Source of the DNA: Cryptomeria japonica
Taxonomy: Eukaryota; Streptophyta; Pinopsida; Cupressales; Cupressaceae
Length of the DNA: 64,000 bases
Assembly (NCBI RefSeq): GCF_030272615.1
Contig: NC_081408.1
Coordinates: 611,201,673 to 611,265,672 of the forward strand
Reading direction: 5' to 3'
The notes beneath the pieces were generated by a model, which was given only the letters and a program-made list of their open reading frames with translations, did not search any database and had not been told where the DNA came from. A program made the translations under genes and the position numbers. Of the stretch, positions 37,267-49,905 are shown one piece after another (the first letter of the stretch is position 1; each line of letters opens with the position of its first letter).

Positions 37267-37283
37267 TGGTGAACCCGATGTGA
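37267..37283 (+). promoter_or_regulatory. Element C primer-binding site
   Basis: TGGTGAACCCGATGTG begins three bases after the LTR; TGG pairs with the CCA end of a tRNA. The tRNA was not assigned. Confidence 0.75.
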
Positions 37284-38446
37284 ACATCCTTTCTGATTAT
37301 TCATAGTTAGATCTGAAAATTGGATTCCTTGATTACATTTCCATGTTTGATCTTTTGCAAAATTTTAGAGGTTAATTGCATAAAAACCCTAAATTTTCTT
37401 TTTAAGTAATTAAACTTGTGAAATGTTTAATTGTTGATGCTTGTTTCAGATCTGCCCTTCTATTACAAATTATCAATTCATATTTGTGCTTTGATTTTGA
37501 AAATTAAGTGGTTAAGTGTCAAAACCCTAATTTTTGAAACCCTCTTGATTCAACCTTTGACTGATAATTTCACTAATCAAAACATCTCCAAATCAGCTGT
37601 AACTTTGGATTCCGCAATAAAATCATAATATCTTTCATCCCTGAAAATTTGGAAAAAAGTTGCAAGGACCGTGTGCACTCCGAGCGCCATCGTCCCTGAC
37701 ATTTTTTCCAAAATTTCGGGAGCGAGATCTTACTGTATTTTCCTGCTAAAATCCAGAATTTTGGCTGATTTTATCAATTTTAACACCTTCAAAATTACAG
37801 TCAAAGTTGGTCTAGTGATTGCTTGGATTGAGGCTTCTAATCATTCAAAAATTGTTGAAATTGAAATTTGTGTCAAAATTGTGTTTCTTACAGTCCTAAA
37901 TCTGAAAAGTGTGTTAGCATTCCTTCGAAATTTCAGTGATTTATTCAAATTTTTGCAATTTGTGACTTTTGAAATTAAGTGCTTAATTACAACAACTTTG
38001 ATTTCCACTTTCAGAATTGAATTTTGCGTGAAATTGAGTCAATTTTCAAATTTCAAAACTTGCATTGCTTTTGGTATTCCCTCTAAAATCATAAAATTCA
38101 AAGTTTCAGTTTCCCTCTCTTTTTCAAAATTCAAATTTTGCATTTTTCGACAATCTTGGTAGGGTTCAATTTTGAGATTGCAACTTTAATTTGGCCTATC
38201 TACAGATCGTAAAATCACTCAATTTTTTTAGGTTAGCTGTAAAATCATCATAACTTTCATCCCTGCAAATTTCGAAAAAAGTTGCGAGGACCGTGTGCAC
38301 CCCGAGCGCCACGGTCCCGGACATTTTTTCCGAAATTTTGGGAGATTGTCCTGATTGTATTTAACAGCTTAAATCTAGAAGATTGGCTGGTTTTACTGAA
38401 ATTTGCTACCTCTAAAAATTCAAAATCTTCTCTCTCTCTTTAGTGC
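37284..38446 (+). other. Element C leader with repeated GGACCGTGTGCAC block
   Basis: About 1.16 kb before gag. A ~120-bp block containing AGGACCGTGTGCAC, GCGCCA and GGTCC-like pairing bases occurs at 37,640-37,760 and again at 38,262-38,380 (622 bp apart). A related copy lies inside each LTR (36,853-36,960 and 43,420-43,525). The rest is AT-rich. The open frame 37,671-38,162 starts inside the block and has no recognisable domain. Confidence 0.75.
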
Positions 38447-40453
38447 ATGAGTTTTACAACAATAAGTCCTACTTACACTATTCCCATTAGACGAAGCCTT
38501 AGAATTAAGTCCTTCCAAGGTTTAATTACTGAGGAGATGGAACCTAATTTGAATGGTCTTTTTAACGAGGACATAGGTAATTCCTCTAATCCTCTTAATG
38601 ATGAAGAAGCTCTCCATGAGGTTTATGTAGAACAACTTTCAAAATTGGATAACCAATTTGACGATTTTCGACAATGGATGTCTCAAGAATACCCTGATAG
38701 TCAAGCTCTTCCTTTAATTGAGGGTCTAAAACGTATGCTTCAAAGTGATAAGAATGAAATTGATATTTTGCGTGGTATTGCACACATTGTGGATTCAAAT
38801 GTGATGCCTATGAAAAGTTGTGCCGAAACCTTAGGTTATACACAACCTCCTACTCAAGACAATCATTCTATTCCTTTGACGACTCCTATTGCTAGTATAC
38901 CTACTTTTACATCAAACATAATGACTACTTCAACACAAGACATTCCTCCTATGATCACCAGTCATGGGGGCAATCCCTCTTCTTCAATTAACCCTCTTCC
39001 TTCATTCAATCCAACTTCTTCATTCATTCCTTCAATGAGTGTTCCTATTATATCACCACAAATGAACATGACACAAGGGGGCAACTCGTTTAATCATTCC
39101 ATTCCTCCTTGTAGTGTTCCTCCTGTCTAATCATCTCCTATGACTAACTATCATAGTGTCCCACCACCTTACTCTCTACCTTCTTTCAATAACATAACAC
39201 CTCCATCACAATCTAACACGTCTAATATGAACTCTTTGACTGAAGCGACCATTAATAATCTTGCACAAACTGTCTCTTCTTTACAGCAACAAATTGCCTC
39301 TATGAATCAATCTAAGTTTAGTGTGCCCACATTTGATGTTGCGAGTCCACTTTCTCTTGACATTGTTCGAGCTATTCCCCCTAAACATGTTGAAATTCTG
39401 CATTTGGAGCTTTATAATGGTAAGGGTGATCCTCTAACACATGTTAAGACCTTTCAAACAATATGTACTGATTTTGCTTATGACCAAAGGTTGCTTGCAA
39501 AATTGTTTACTAGAACATTAAGAGACAAAGCCCTACAATGGTATTGCTCGTTGCCTTCCTATTCTATTACTTATTTCGAACAACTTGCAAATGCTTTCAT
39601 TCAACAATTTCAAAACAATATAAGTCCTAAAGTTACTTTGATTGATTTAATGCATTGTAAACAAGGTGTTAAAGAAAAAGTGACTGATTTCATTGGTAGA
39701 TATAAGCATTTGTATGCTCAAATTTCCTTTCCAGTGCCTGATAATGATATTCAAAGAATCTTTATTTCTAATTTACAAAAAGACATTAGAGAAAAACTCC
39801 TATTTTCTGAGTTTACTTCTTTCCAACAGTTGTGCGCAACTCTTCACAATTATCAACTGACTGTGAGTCAAATGGAACAATCACATCCTATGACTCCGAG
39901 TGATAAGGGTGATAGTAGTCAACAACCATTTGGGAAGTTTAAACTGAATAGAGAGTCCATTAAATTCAATGAAAACATCATCAACAACAATGTGAATGTA
40001 GCATCAGGTGTGTCTCCTATTTCTAAGTTTTTCAAGAGAGAAAGAAAGTTTACTCCTTTGAATGAATCATTGCATAGTATTATGAATAAGTTATTGGAAC
40101 AAAATGTGCTTACTCTTCCTCCTATAAGGCAAATTGATCCTGCAAAGATTAATTCACCCTATTTTGATAACAAATCTTTTTGTCAATTTCATCGTCAACC
40201 TGGGCATGATACTCAAAAATGTTTTGCTTTAAAGGGGAAAATTCAAGATTTGATTGATAATAATACTATCTCTGTTTCTGGTGTGAATGATAAAGGCAAC
40301 AAATCTGTAGCTCCTCCCAACCAAAATCTTCAAATTTTCACTGATCCATTGCCTTCTCATACCTCTAATGTGATTGATACTACTGATTCCTCTGTCTCAC
40401 CTGATGATCTCGTGTCTATGACTCCGAATGTGATTAATTTTGTGGAGCAATAG
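38447..40453 (+). pseudogene. Element C gag
   Basis: A single reading frame from the ATG at 38,447, interrupted by TAA at 39,128 and ended by TAG at 40,451. The N-terminal part (about 230 residues) has Leu/Glu-rich helix text followed by a Pro/Ser/Thr-rich linker. After the TAA comes the capsid region: LELYNGKGDPLTHVKTFQ, LFTRTLRDKALQWYCSLP, FIQQFQNNISPKVTLIDLM and VTDFIGRYKHLYAQI. The nucleocapsid part FTPLNESLHSIMNKLLEQN and FCQFHRQPGHDTQKCFALKG has a CxxH-GHxTxxC zinc knuckle. It packages element RNA in the family. Both stops are one C-to-T transition from CAA and CAG. Confidence 0.92.
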
Positions 40454-41878
40454 AAAATCCCTAAAGAACCTTCCATCACATTTGATTCCAGTGAAACTAT
40501 CAGGGCACCTGATGGTCCTTTATATATAGTTGCAAAAGTCAAGAACACACCTTGCCGTGGAGTGCTTATTGATCCTTCTTGTATGGTTAATGTCATTACT
40601 GAAGAATTTCTTTTTACTTTGCAATTGAATCAAGTTATCTATGACAAAACAGATGTGGTTGTGAAACTATTTGATGAATTTTCTTCTCCTGCAATTGGTT
40701 ATATTACATTACCTATTGAGGTCCGTAACAAATCCCTTGATGTGAACTTTGCTATTATTCCATCTTCCGAACAATTTCGTGTGAAGCTTGGCTATCCTTG
40801 GCTATCTTCCATGAAAGCTATTGCTTCTCCTATTCACAAGTGTTTGAAATTTCCCCATAATGGTGAAGTTGTTACTGTCAATCATAGTCTCTTTAAACCA
40901 GCTGAAAGAACTTCTAGCGTTCCTATTGATTACTTTTGGCCTAAACAATTCCAATCTCTTCCTCCGCGAAGTGATCATCTTTTCAAATCTTATCAAAAGT
41001 GGAAAACAGATATGATCCTATCTCTAAGTGAACCTAGAACACCCAAACTTGACATTCCTATCATTCTTGAGAAGGAAGTTCTTCCTTTGAAAGATAAAAC
41101 TAATGTATTTCCTCAAGAAGATTCCCAACCCATCCCTATGGATGTGACAATGCCTATGATTAATAAACTTCCTAAAAGTAGACCTATCCCTCCTCGTCAT
41201 GATGGACTTGGTCTCCTTCCAAAACCAAATATTCCTCCTTTATATGGAGCAGTTCCTCCTCCTTCCTCTTATGGAGAGAAGAGACCTTCCTCTTCTCCTA
41301 TTGTTCAGCCTAAGAGACCACAACCTAAACACCCAAGTGATAAGGATGAGAACATTCCTCCTCCTCAATCTTCTCAACTTCCTACTAAGACTAGATGAAA
41401 TCGTTCTGCACGTGAACGCCGGTGAAAGCGTCGTCTTAGAGCTCAAACTTTGCAATCCCCAAAAACACCTTCAACAAGCATTATTCCATTTTCTCCTCAG
41501 CCGACGATTGAGCCGAAATCTCCTAAACATAAGATGCATGATGGTCTTGATCCTGTGTGAGTTAAAGATCCTATTTTTATAAATCTTGATGATGATATAG
41601 ATGAAAATGTTATTCATGATGAAAATGCTACTTCTCCTGTTCATTCTGATAGTGAATATGAACTTGTTGATATTGATAACCATTTATCTAACGAATTTTC
41701 TAAAGCACTTATCCTAGCTCCTAGACAAGAACACCGCGGCTTGGGATATGAACATAGCCCCTATTTGGATCTTGTGATAGCTCCATCTGCTGTGTTGAAT
41801 GTTCCTCCTCTAGCATGTTCCCTGCCTTCCCGAAACATTGATCAACAAGATCGGGGGGTAGATGACGTGCTAGACTAG
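40454..41878 (+). pseudogene. Element C protease-like region and tail
   Basis: Same frame as gag, with stops at 41,396 (TGA), about 41,423 (TGA) and about 41,559 (TGA), ending at TAG 41,876. CRGVLIDPSCMVNVITEEFL corresponds to the protease core, with the catalytic Asp kept but PS where GG or SG/TG is normal. KLGYPWLSSMKAIASPIHKC matches the second protease block (LLGRPWI). Then come a Pro-rich stretch, a basic stretch (RERR, KRR) and an acidic end with HRGLGYEHSPYLD. No RT follows: noncoding 3' sequence starts at once. The changed active-site glycine suggests the protease is degenerate or specialised. Confidence 0.85.
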
Positions 41879-42607
41879 TTTCATTAGCATAGCAGATTCT
41901 CTCCTCCTCTCTTTTGTTACTTCTTCTATATGTTATTCTCATTCTTCTATTTGTTGTCCTCAGTGTTGTCTACTTGAGGATGATGCAAAGCATTGAGATC
42001 TCTCGATCTCTCTCATGTTGACTCAAAAGACACATGTGTTCCCTTCTTCTAGGTGACCTTCCTTGATTGGGGAATGAAGAACAATTATGCATACATACAT
42101 ATGATATACATGAATTATCATACAGCATACTGACCCCGAGGAAAGCGAAGTCACCTCGTGCTTTGTGTTTTGTGTCTATTATCCTTGGGCTTATCTCACA
42201 CTTGGGGGCTAAATCCTTGCGATAACGTGCTCCTTTCCTTTCTCATTTCTTATATGTATCACTACCTTAAAGCAATCAGCCCCGGTAAGGCGTGTGCGAT
42301 CGCTTTAATGTAGGGGGGCATACATCCCGTCCATATCTTTTCAAGATACTTGAAAATTTCTTGACAAATTTAGCTTTGCCTTGAAAATTTTTGATATCTT
42401 TCTTGCATGACTCATAGTGAGGGAACCCTACTACTGACAGTCATGGTTCTCCCTCATGATCTTCCCTTTTACTTTGTCAATCGAAGTCGTAAGATCCTTA
42501 GTCCACTGGGGGCTTGGTGTATCTTGCCTCCTTGACGTGGTTAAAGTTTTTCAATGTTGTTTCCTTGTACTTTACCGGAAGTATGAGCGTACGCTTATAC
42601 TCCCGCT
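41879..42607 (+). other. Element C 3' noncoding region
   Basis: No frame of note. Near 42,305 a TTAATGTAGGGGGGCATAC word looks like a second, internal polypurine tract. The pol genes expected here in an autonomous element are absent. Confidence 0.7.
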
Positions 42608-42622
42608 AAAGTGGGGGCTAAA
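42608..42622 (+). promoter_or_regulatory. Element C polypurine tract
   Basis: AAAGTGGGGGCTAAA directly abuts the 3' LTR. Confidence 0.85.
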
Positions 42623-43828
42623 TGTAGCATCCTAAAATTGCGACACTTGCAATTTCGACCGCATTTGGGTCTTCACGATGGCGACGCAACACTAAACCTG
42701 AATGGAGACCCCGAAACTTGCTCATGACACCAAAAACTGCATTTTTCCAGCACCCTGGCCTGATCCTCCTTGCACCCTGTTGTCCCGAGAGGTGGGACCA
42801 GAGCGCCCAGCGCCCTGGTCCATGGCCCTATTTTGGGCCCAGTCTCCTATGGGACTTCGGGCCTTTTTGTTTGCAAATTGGAAAATAACATTTCCTGGTC
42901 AGCCTAAGGTCGGGAAAATCAGTCTTTTAACCCTAATTGGCAAGTATATAAACTACTTTTCCTCTCTCATTTGGGGAGGATGGAAAAAAGGTGAAAACGA
43001 TATTCAAACATTCAAGCATTCAAGCATTCCAGCATTCCTTCAAGCAATTGATCATTCTAAGTCTCCATTCAAGGCTAAGTGTTGCATTCAAGACAAGGAT
43101 TCAACCATTGAAGAGGAGATCACTTACAACACATTACATGCTACAACATACAACATACAACAAACAACAACATCTATACCTTCGCATATAAGGATACAAA
43201 CATCCTTACAACAAGGTATTAGTACTTGTTTTACATTACATTTACAACATTTCTCATTTCTTGGTTAATTCGAAAACCGGGGTTTGACCTAAGGGCAAAC
43301 CCCTAATCCCTAACCCCCCAATCGTCTTCACTTTTCTATGTGTAGGTTGCAGGTACGCGGCTGAAATTGAAGATCTGGAATCCTTGTGCAGAGACGAACA
43401 GATCCCCCTTCGTTTCGCGGATTTTTCGGAGGACTGTGTGCACGCCGGGCGCCATCGTCCCATCAACTTTTGCTCAAATTTGCAGGACAGTGCCGTCTCG
43501 ACATTTTACTGCTAATTCCAGGTCCGCAGCTTCATCCTATATCCCTAACTCAGTTTATAAGCGAATCTTTCTCACTTTCTATGCATTCCTAGTTCAATCT
43601 TTCTATCTACATTTCTTTACAAAAGAGGGTATCCTTGCTATCACAACCCTTGAAACTCATATAGAATCCAATCTTGCATTGCATGGGATTGGATCTTGTG
43701 GGTTTCAACCCCTCTTTTGAATGTAAAGTCCCTCCTAAGTGAAAACCATCAACCCTAGTGACTCTCCCTTCTCCCTCCTCGGAGTTGGGGAGGGGAGAAC
43801 GATTAGGGTTCGATTTTTCTGCTTTACA
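42623..43828 (+). repeat. Element C 3' LTR
   Basis: TGTAGCATCCTAAAATTGCG ... GCTTTACA, 1206 bp. It carries one extra 8-bp ATTCAAGC-type unit near 43,015 compared with the 5' LTR. Confidence 0.95.
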
Positions 43829-43833
43829 ACATC
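43829..43833 (+). repeat. Element C target duplication, right
   Basis: ACATC; see the left copy at 36,061-36,065. Confidence 0.6.
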
Positions 43834-46800
43834 ATATAGTGTCCCAAGGGGTCATATGGTGTCTTAAGGGGTCAAAGAATGTCATATGACCCATTAGGAC
43901 ACAATACAACCCATGACGACACCTAAGGGGTCATATAGTGTCATAAGGGGTCATAGGACACCATATGACCCCTTATAACACCATACGGTCCCTTAGGACA
44001 CACCATATGGTATCCTAAGGGGTCATATAACACCATATGACCCCTTATAACACAAGAAGACCCATAACAACATGATATGGTGTCCTTAGGGGTCATATGG
44101 TGTCAGGAGACACCATATGACCCCTTAGGACACAATATGACCCCTAACGATACATAAGGGGTCATATGATCCTAGGAACCTTTCGAACATAATATGATGC
44201 CTTAGCACACCATACAACCCCTAATGACACAATATGGTGTCCTAAGGGGTTGTAGGACACCATATGACCCGTTAGGACACAATATGACCCCTAACAACAC
44301 TTAAGGGGTCATAGTGTGTTCTAAGGGGTCATAGGACACCATATGACCCCTAACAACACTATATGGTGTGTTAAGGGGTCATATTCTATCCTAAGGGTTC
44401 ATAGGACACCATATGACCCGTAACGACACAAAATGGCACCTAACCATACCTAAGGGGTCATATGGTGTTCTAAGGGGTCATAAGACACCATATTACCCCT
44501 TAGCACACCATACGACCCCTAATGACACCATATGGTGCCCTAAGGGGTCATAGAACACTATATGACCCCTTAGGACACCATACAATGCATATTGATACTA
44601 TATGGTGTCCTAAGGGGTCATAGGACACCATATGACCCATAAGAACATAATATGGCATCCTAGAGGGTCATAGAACACCATATGACCCCTTAGAACACCA
44701 TACAACCCACAACGATGCCATCTAGTGTCTTAAGGGGTCATAAGACACAATATTACCCCTTAGAACATAATATGACCCCTAACGACGTAATATAGTGTCC
44801 CAATGGGTCATAGGACACCATATGACCCCTTAGGAAACCATACGACATCATACCACCCTTTACGACACCATATGGTGTCCCAAGGGGTCATATGGTATCC
44901 TAAGGGGTCATATGGTATCCTAAGGGGCCATATAACACCATATGACCCCTTAGAACACAAGAAGACCCATAATGACATGATATGGTATCCTAAGGGGTCA
45001 TATGGTGTCATGAGACACTATATGACCCCTAACGATACCTAAGGGGTCATATGGTGTCATGAGACACTATATGACCCCTAACGATACCTAAGGGGTCATA
45101 TGGTGTCCTAAGGGGTTATATGATGTCCTAGGAACCTTTAGGACACAATATGACCCCTTAGCACACCATACAACCCCTAATGACACCATATGGTGTCTTA
45201 AGGGGTCGTCGGGCACCATATAACTTGCTAGGACACAATATGACTCCTAACAACATAGGTCTAAGGGGTCATATCATGTCCTAAGGGGTCATAGGACAAC
45301 ATATGACCCCTAAGGATATTATATGGTGTGCTAAGGGGTCATATTGTGTCCTAAGGGATCATAGGACACCATATGACCCCTTAGCACATCATACGACCCC
45401 TAATGACACCATATGACCCCTTATAACACCATACGATCCCTTACGACACCATATAGTGTCCTAAGGTGTCATATGGTATCCTAAGGGGTCATATAACACC
45501 ATATGACCCCTTATAACACAAGAAGACCCATAACGACATTATATGGTGTCCTTAGGGGTCATATGGTGCTAGGAGACACCATATGACCCCTTAGGACACA
45601 ATATGACCCCTAACGATACCTAAGGGGTCATATGGTGTCCTAAGGGGTTATATGATGTGCTAGGAATGTTTGGGACATAATATGACCCCTTAGCACACCA
45701 TACAACCCCTAATGACACCATATGGTGTCCTAAGGGGTCGTAAACACCATATGACCCGTTAGGACACAATATGACCCCTAGCAACACCTAAGGGGTCATA
45801 CTGTGTCCTAAGGGGTCATGGGACACCATATGACCCCTAACAACACTATATGGTGTCTTAAGGGGTCATATTGCATCCTAATGGTTCAGAGAACACCATA
45901 TGACCCGTAACGACACAAAATGACACCTAACGATACCTAAGGGGTCATATGGTGTTCTAAGGGGTCATAGGACACCATATGACTTCTTAGCACACCATAC
46001 GACCCGTAATGACACCATATGGTGTCCTAAGGGGTCATAGAACACCCTATGACCCCTTAGGACACCATACGATGCATACTGATACTATATGGTGTCCTAA
46101 GGGGTCATAGGACACCATATGACCCATGAAAACATAATATGGTGTCCTAGAGGGTTATAGAACACCATATGACCCCTTAGAACACCATACGATGAATAAC
46201 GATGCCATCTAGTGTCTTCAGGGGTCATAAGATACAATATTACCCCTTAGGACATAATATGACCCCTAATAATGTCATATAGTCTCCCAATGGATCATAG
46301 GACACCATATGACCCCTTACGATAACATACGACATCATACCACCCTTTATGACATCATATGGTGTCTTAAGGGGTCATATGGTACCCTAAGGGGTCATGT
46401 AACACCATATGACCCCTTAGAACACAATAAGACCCATAACGACATGATATGCTGTCCTAAGGGGTCAAATGGTGTCATGAGACACCATACGACCCCTTAG
46501 GAAACAATATGACCCCTAACAACACCTAAGGGGTCATATGGTGTCCTAAGGGGTTATATGATGTCTTAGGAACCTTTAGGTCACAATATGACCCCTTAGC
46601 AAACCATGCAACCCCTAATGACACCATATGGTGTCTTAAGGGGTTGCTAGGAACCATATAACCCGTTAGGACACAATATGACCCCTAACAACACCTAAGG
46701 CGCCATATTATGTCCTAAGGGGTCATAGGACACCATATGATCCCTAAGGACATTGTACCATGTACTAAGGGGTCATATTGTGTCCTAAGGGATCATATGA

Positions 46801-49800
46801 CCCCTTAGCACACCAAACGACCCCTAATGACACCATATGGTGTCTTAAGGGGTCATATGGTGTCCTAAGGGTTCATATAACACCATATGACCCCTTAGGA
46901 CACAATATGACCGCTAATGATACCTCAGGGGTCATATGGTGTCCTAAGGGATTATATGATGTCCTAGGAACCTTTATGACACAATATGACCCCTTAGCAC
47001 ACCATACAACCCCTAACGATACCATATGGTGTCCTACGGGGTCGTAGGACACCATATGACCCATTAGGACACAATATGACCCCTAACAACACCTAAGGGG
47101 TCATATTGTGTCCTAAGGGGTCATAGGACACCATATGAACCCTAACGACACTATATGGTGTCTTAAGGGGTCATATTGTGTCCTAAGGGGTCATAGGACA
47201 CAATATGACTCCTAATGACACAAAATAACACCTAAGGATACCTAAGAGGTTATAGGACACTATTTGACCACTTAGGACACGATATGACCCCTAGTGACAC
47301 CATATGGTGTCCTAAGGGGTCATAGAACATCATATGACCCCTTAAGACACCATACGATGCATAATGACACTATATGGTGTCCTAAGGGGTCATAGGACAC
47401 CATATGACCCCTTAGAGGACCATACAACCCATAACAACATAATATGGTGTCTTAGAGGGTCATAGAACACCATACGACCCATTATGACACCATGTGGTGT
47501 CTTAAGGGTTCATAAGACAAAATATTACCCCTTAGGAAATAATATGACCCCTAACAACATCATATAATATCGTAAGGGGTCATAGGACACATATGACCCC
47601 TTAGGATACCATACGACCCCTTACGAAACCATAACACCCTTTACAACACAATATGGTTTCCTAAGGGGTCATATGGTATCCTAAGGGGTCATATAACACC
47701 ATATGACCCCTTAGAACATAAGAAGACCCATAACAACATGATATGGTGTCCTAAGGGGTCATATGGTGTCATGAGACACCATTTGACTGCTTAGGACACA
47801 ATATGATCCCTAACAATACCTAAGGGGTCATATGGTGTCCTAAGGGGTCGTAGGACACCATATAACCTGTTAGGACACAATATTACCCCTAAAAACACCT
47901 AAGGGGTCATATTATGTCCTAAGGGGTCATAGGACACTATATGGTGTACTAAGGGGTCATATTGTGTCCTAAGGGGTCCTAGGACACCATATGACCCCTT
48001 AGCACACCATACGACCCCTAACAACACCATATGGTGTCCTAAGGGGTCATATAACACAATATGACCCCTTAGGACACCATATGACACATAATTACACCAT
48101 ATGGTGTCCTAAGGGGTCATAGGACACCATATGACCCCTTAGGAGACCATACGGCCCATAACAACATAATATGATGTCCTACAGGGTCATAGAACACCAT
48201 ATGACCCCTTAGAGCACCATACAACCCATAACGACACCATGTGGTGTCCTAAGGGGTCATAAGACACAATATGAACCCTTAGGACGTCATATAGTATCCT
48301 AAGGGGTCATATAAAACCATATGACCCCATAGAACACCATATGACCCCATAGAACACCATACAACCCTTTACGACACCATATGGTTTCCTAAGGGGTCAT
48401 ATAAAACCATATGACCCCTTAGAACACAAGAAGACCCATAACGACACGATATGGTGTCCTAAGGGGTCATAAGGTGTCACGAGACACCATATGATCCCTT
48501 AGGACATAATATAACCCCTAACGATATCTAAGGGGTCATATGGTGTTCTGAGAGGTTATATGATGTCTTAGGAATCTTTAGGACACAATATGACCCCTTA
48601 GCACACCATACAATCCCAAACGACACCATATGGTGGCCTAAGGGGTCACAGGACACTATATGACCCGTTAGGACACAATATGACCCCTAACAACACCTAA
48701 GGGGTCATATTGTGTCCTAAGGGGTCATAGGACACCATATGACCCCTAACGACACAAAATGAAGCCTAATGATACCTAAGGGGTCTTATGGTGTTCTAAA
48801 GGGTCATAGGACACCATATGACCCCTTAGCACACCATACAACCCTTAATGACACCATATGGTGTCCTAAGGGGTTATATGGTGTCCTAAGGGGTCATACA
48901 ACACCATCTGACCCCTTAGGACACCATACAACGCATAATGAAACAATATGATGTCCTAAGGGGTCATAGAACACCATATGACCCCTTTGGAGACTATACG
49001 ACCCATAAAAACATAAAAAATGTTGTCCTAAGGGGTCATAGAACACCATACCACCCATAACGACACCATGTGGTGTCCTAAGGGGTCATTAGACACAATA
49101 TGACCCCTTAGGACATAATATGGCCCCTAACGATGTCATATAGTGTCCTAAGGGGTCGTAGGACACCATATGACCCCTTAGGACACAATACGACCCCTTA
49201 GGACATAAAATAAACCCTAATGACACCTAAGGGGTCATAGGACACCATACGACACATAACAACACCAAATGGTATCCTAAGGGGTCATATGGTGTCCTAA
49301 GGTGTCATAGGACACCAGATGACCCCTTAGGACACCATATGACCCATAGCACCATATAGTCTCCTAAGCATATGGTGTCCTAAGGGGTCATACAACACCA
49401 TATGACCCATTAGGACACAATAAGACCCTTGATGACACCTAATGGGTCATATAGTGTCCTAAGAGTTCATAGGACACCATATGACACCTTAGGACACCAT
49501 ACGACTCCTTGCAACACCATATGGTGTCCCAAGGGGTCGTATGGTATCCTAAGGAGTCATATAATGTCCTAAGGGATCATATGGTGTCCTAAGGGGCTAT
49601 AGAACACCACATGACCCCTTAGGATACCATAAGACCCATAACGACACCATATGATGTCCTAAGGGGTCATATGGTGTCCTAAAGGGTCATGGGACACCAT
49701 ATGACCTCTTAGGACATAGTATGAGCCCTAAAAAAACCTAATGGATCATATGGTGTCTAAGGGGTCATACAATGTCTTGTGACACCTCAGGACACAATAT

Positions 49801-49905
49801 GACCCCTTAGCACACCATACAACCCCCAACGACACCATATGACCCGTTCGGATACAATATGACCCCTAACAATACCTAAGGTGTCATATGGTGTCCTAAG
49901 GGGTC
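43834..49905. repeat. Palindromic satellite array, main part
   Basis: About 6.1 kb built from GGTGTCCTAAGGGGTCATAT and its reverse complement, in both orientations, linked by short variable words (ACACCTAAGGGG, ACACAATATGACC, ACATCATACC). The core CCTAAGG and the junction CATATG are themselves palindromes, so adjacent units make nested hairpins. A marker word (AAGAAGACCCATAA or a close variant) recurs near 44,054, 44,957, 45,520, 46,426, 47,720 and 48,428, showing higher-order repeats. The frames translated from either strand are repeat artefacts. Confidence 0.97.

Larger units (their letters stand above)
36066..43828 (+). mobile_element. Element C: complete non-autonomous Ty3/gypsy-type LTR retrotransposon
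   Basis: Two LTRs (36,066-37,263 and 42,623-43,828) enclose a primer-binding site, a long leader, one gag-protease frame and a polypurine tract. The whole element is 7.76 kb. No RT, RNase H or integrase is present, so movement would need enzymes from another element. Its gag nucleocapsid region resembles that of gypsy A. By eye the LTRs differ at roughly two dozen positions plus one 8-bp indel in about 1.2 kb, so the insertion is moderately recent. It sits inside the palindromic array of element B. Confidence 0.95.

Noticed and set aside
44803-48951. Tyr/His/Gly-rich ORFs in the palindromic array
   Set aside because: They are translations of the repeat on both strands, with no start context or conservation beyond the DNA repeat.
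43834-49905. CRISPR-like array of short repeats
   Set aside because: There are no fixed-length unique spacers; the units are inverted relative to each other and merge into higher-order blocks, and the DNA is plant nuclear.
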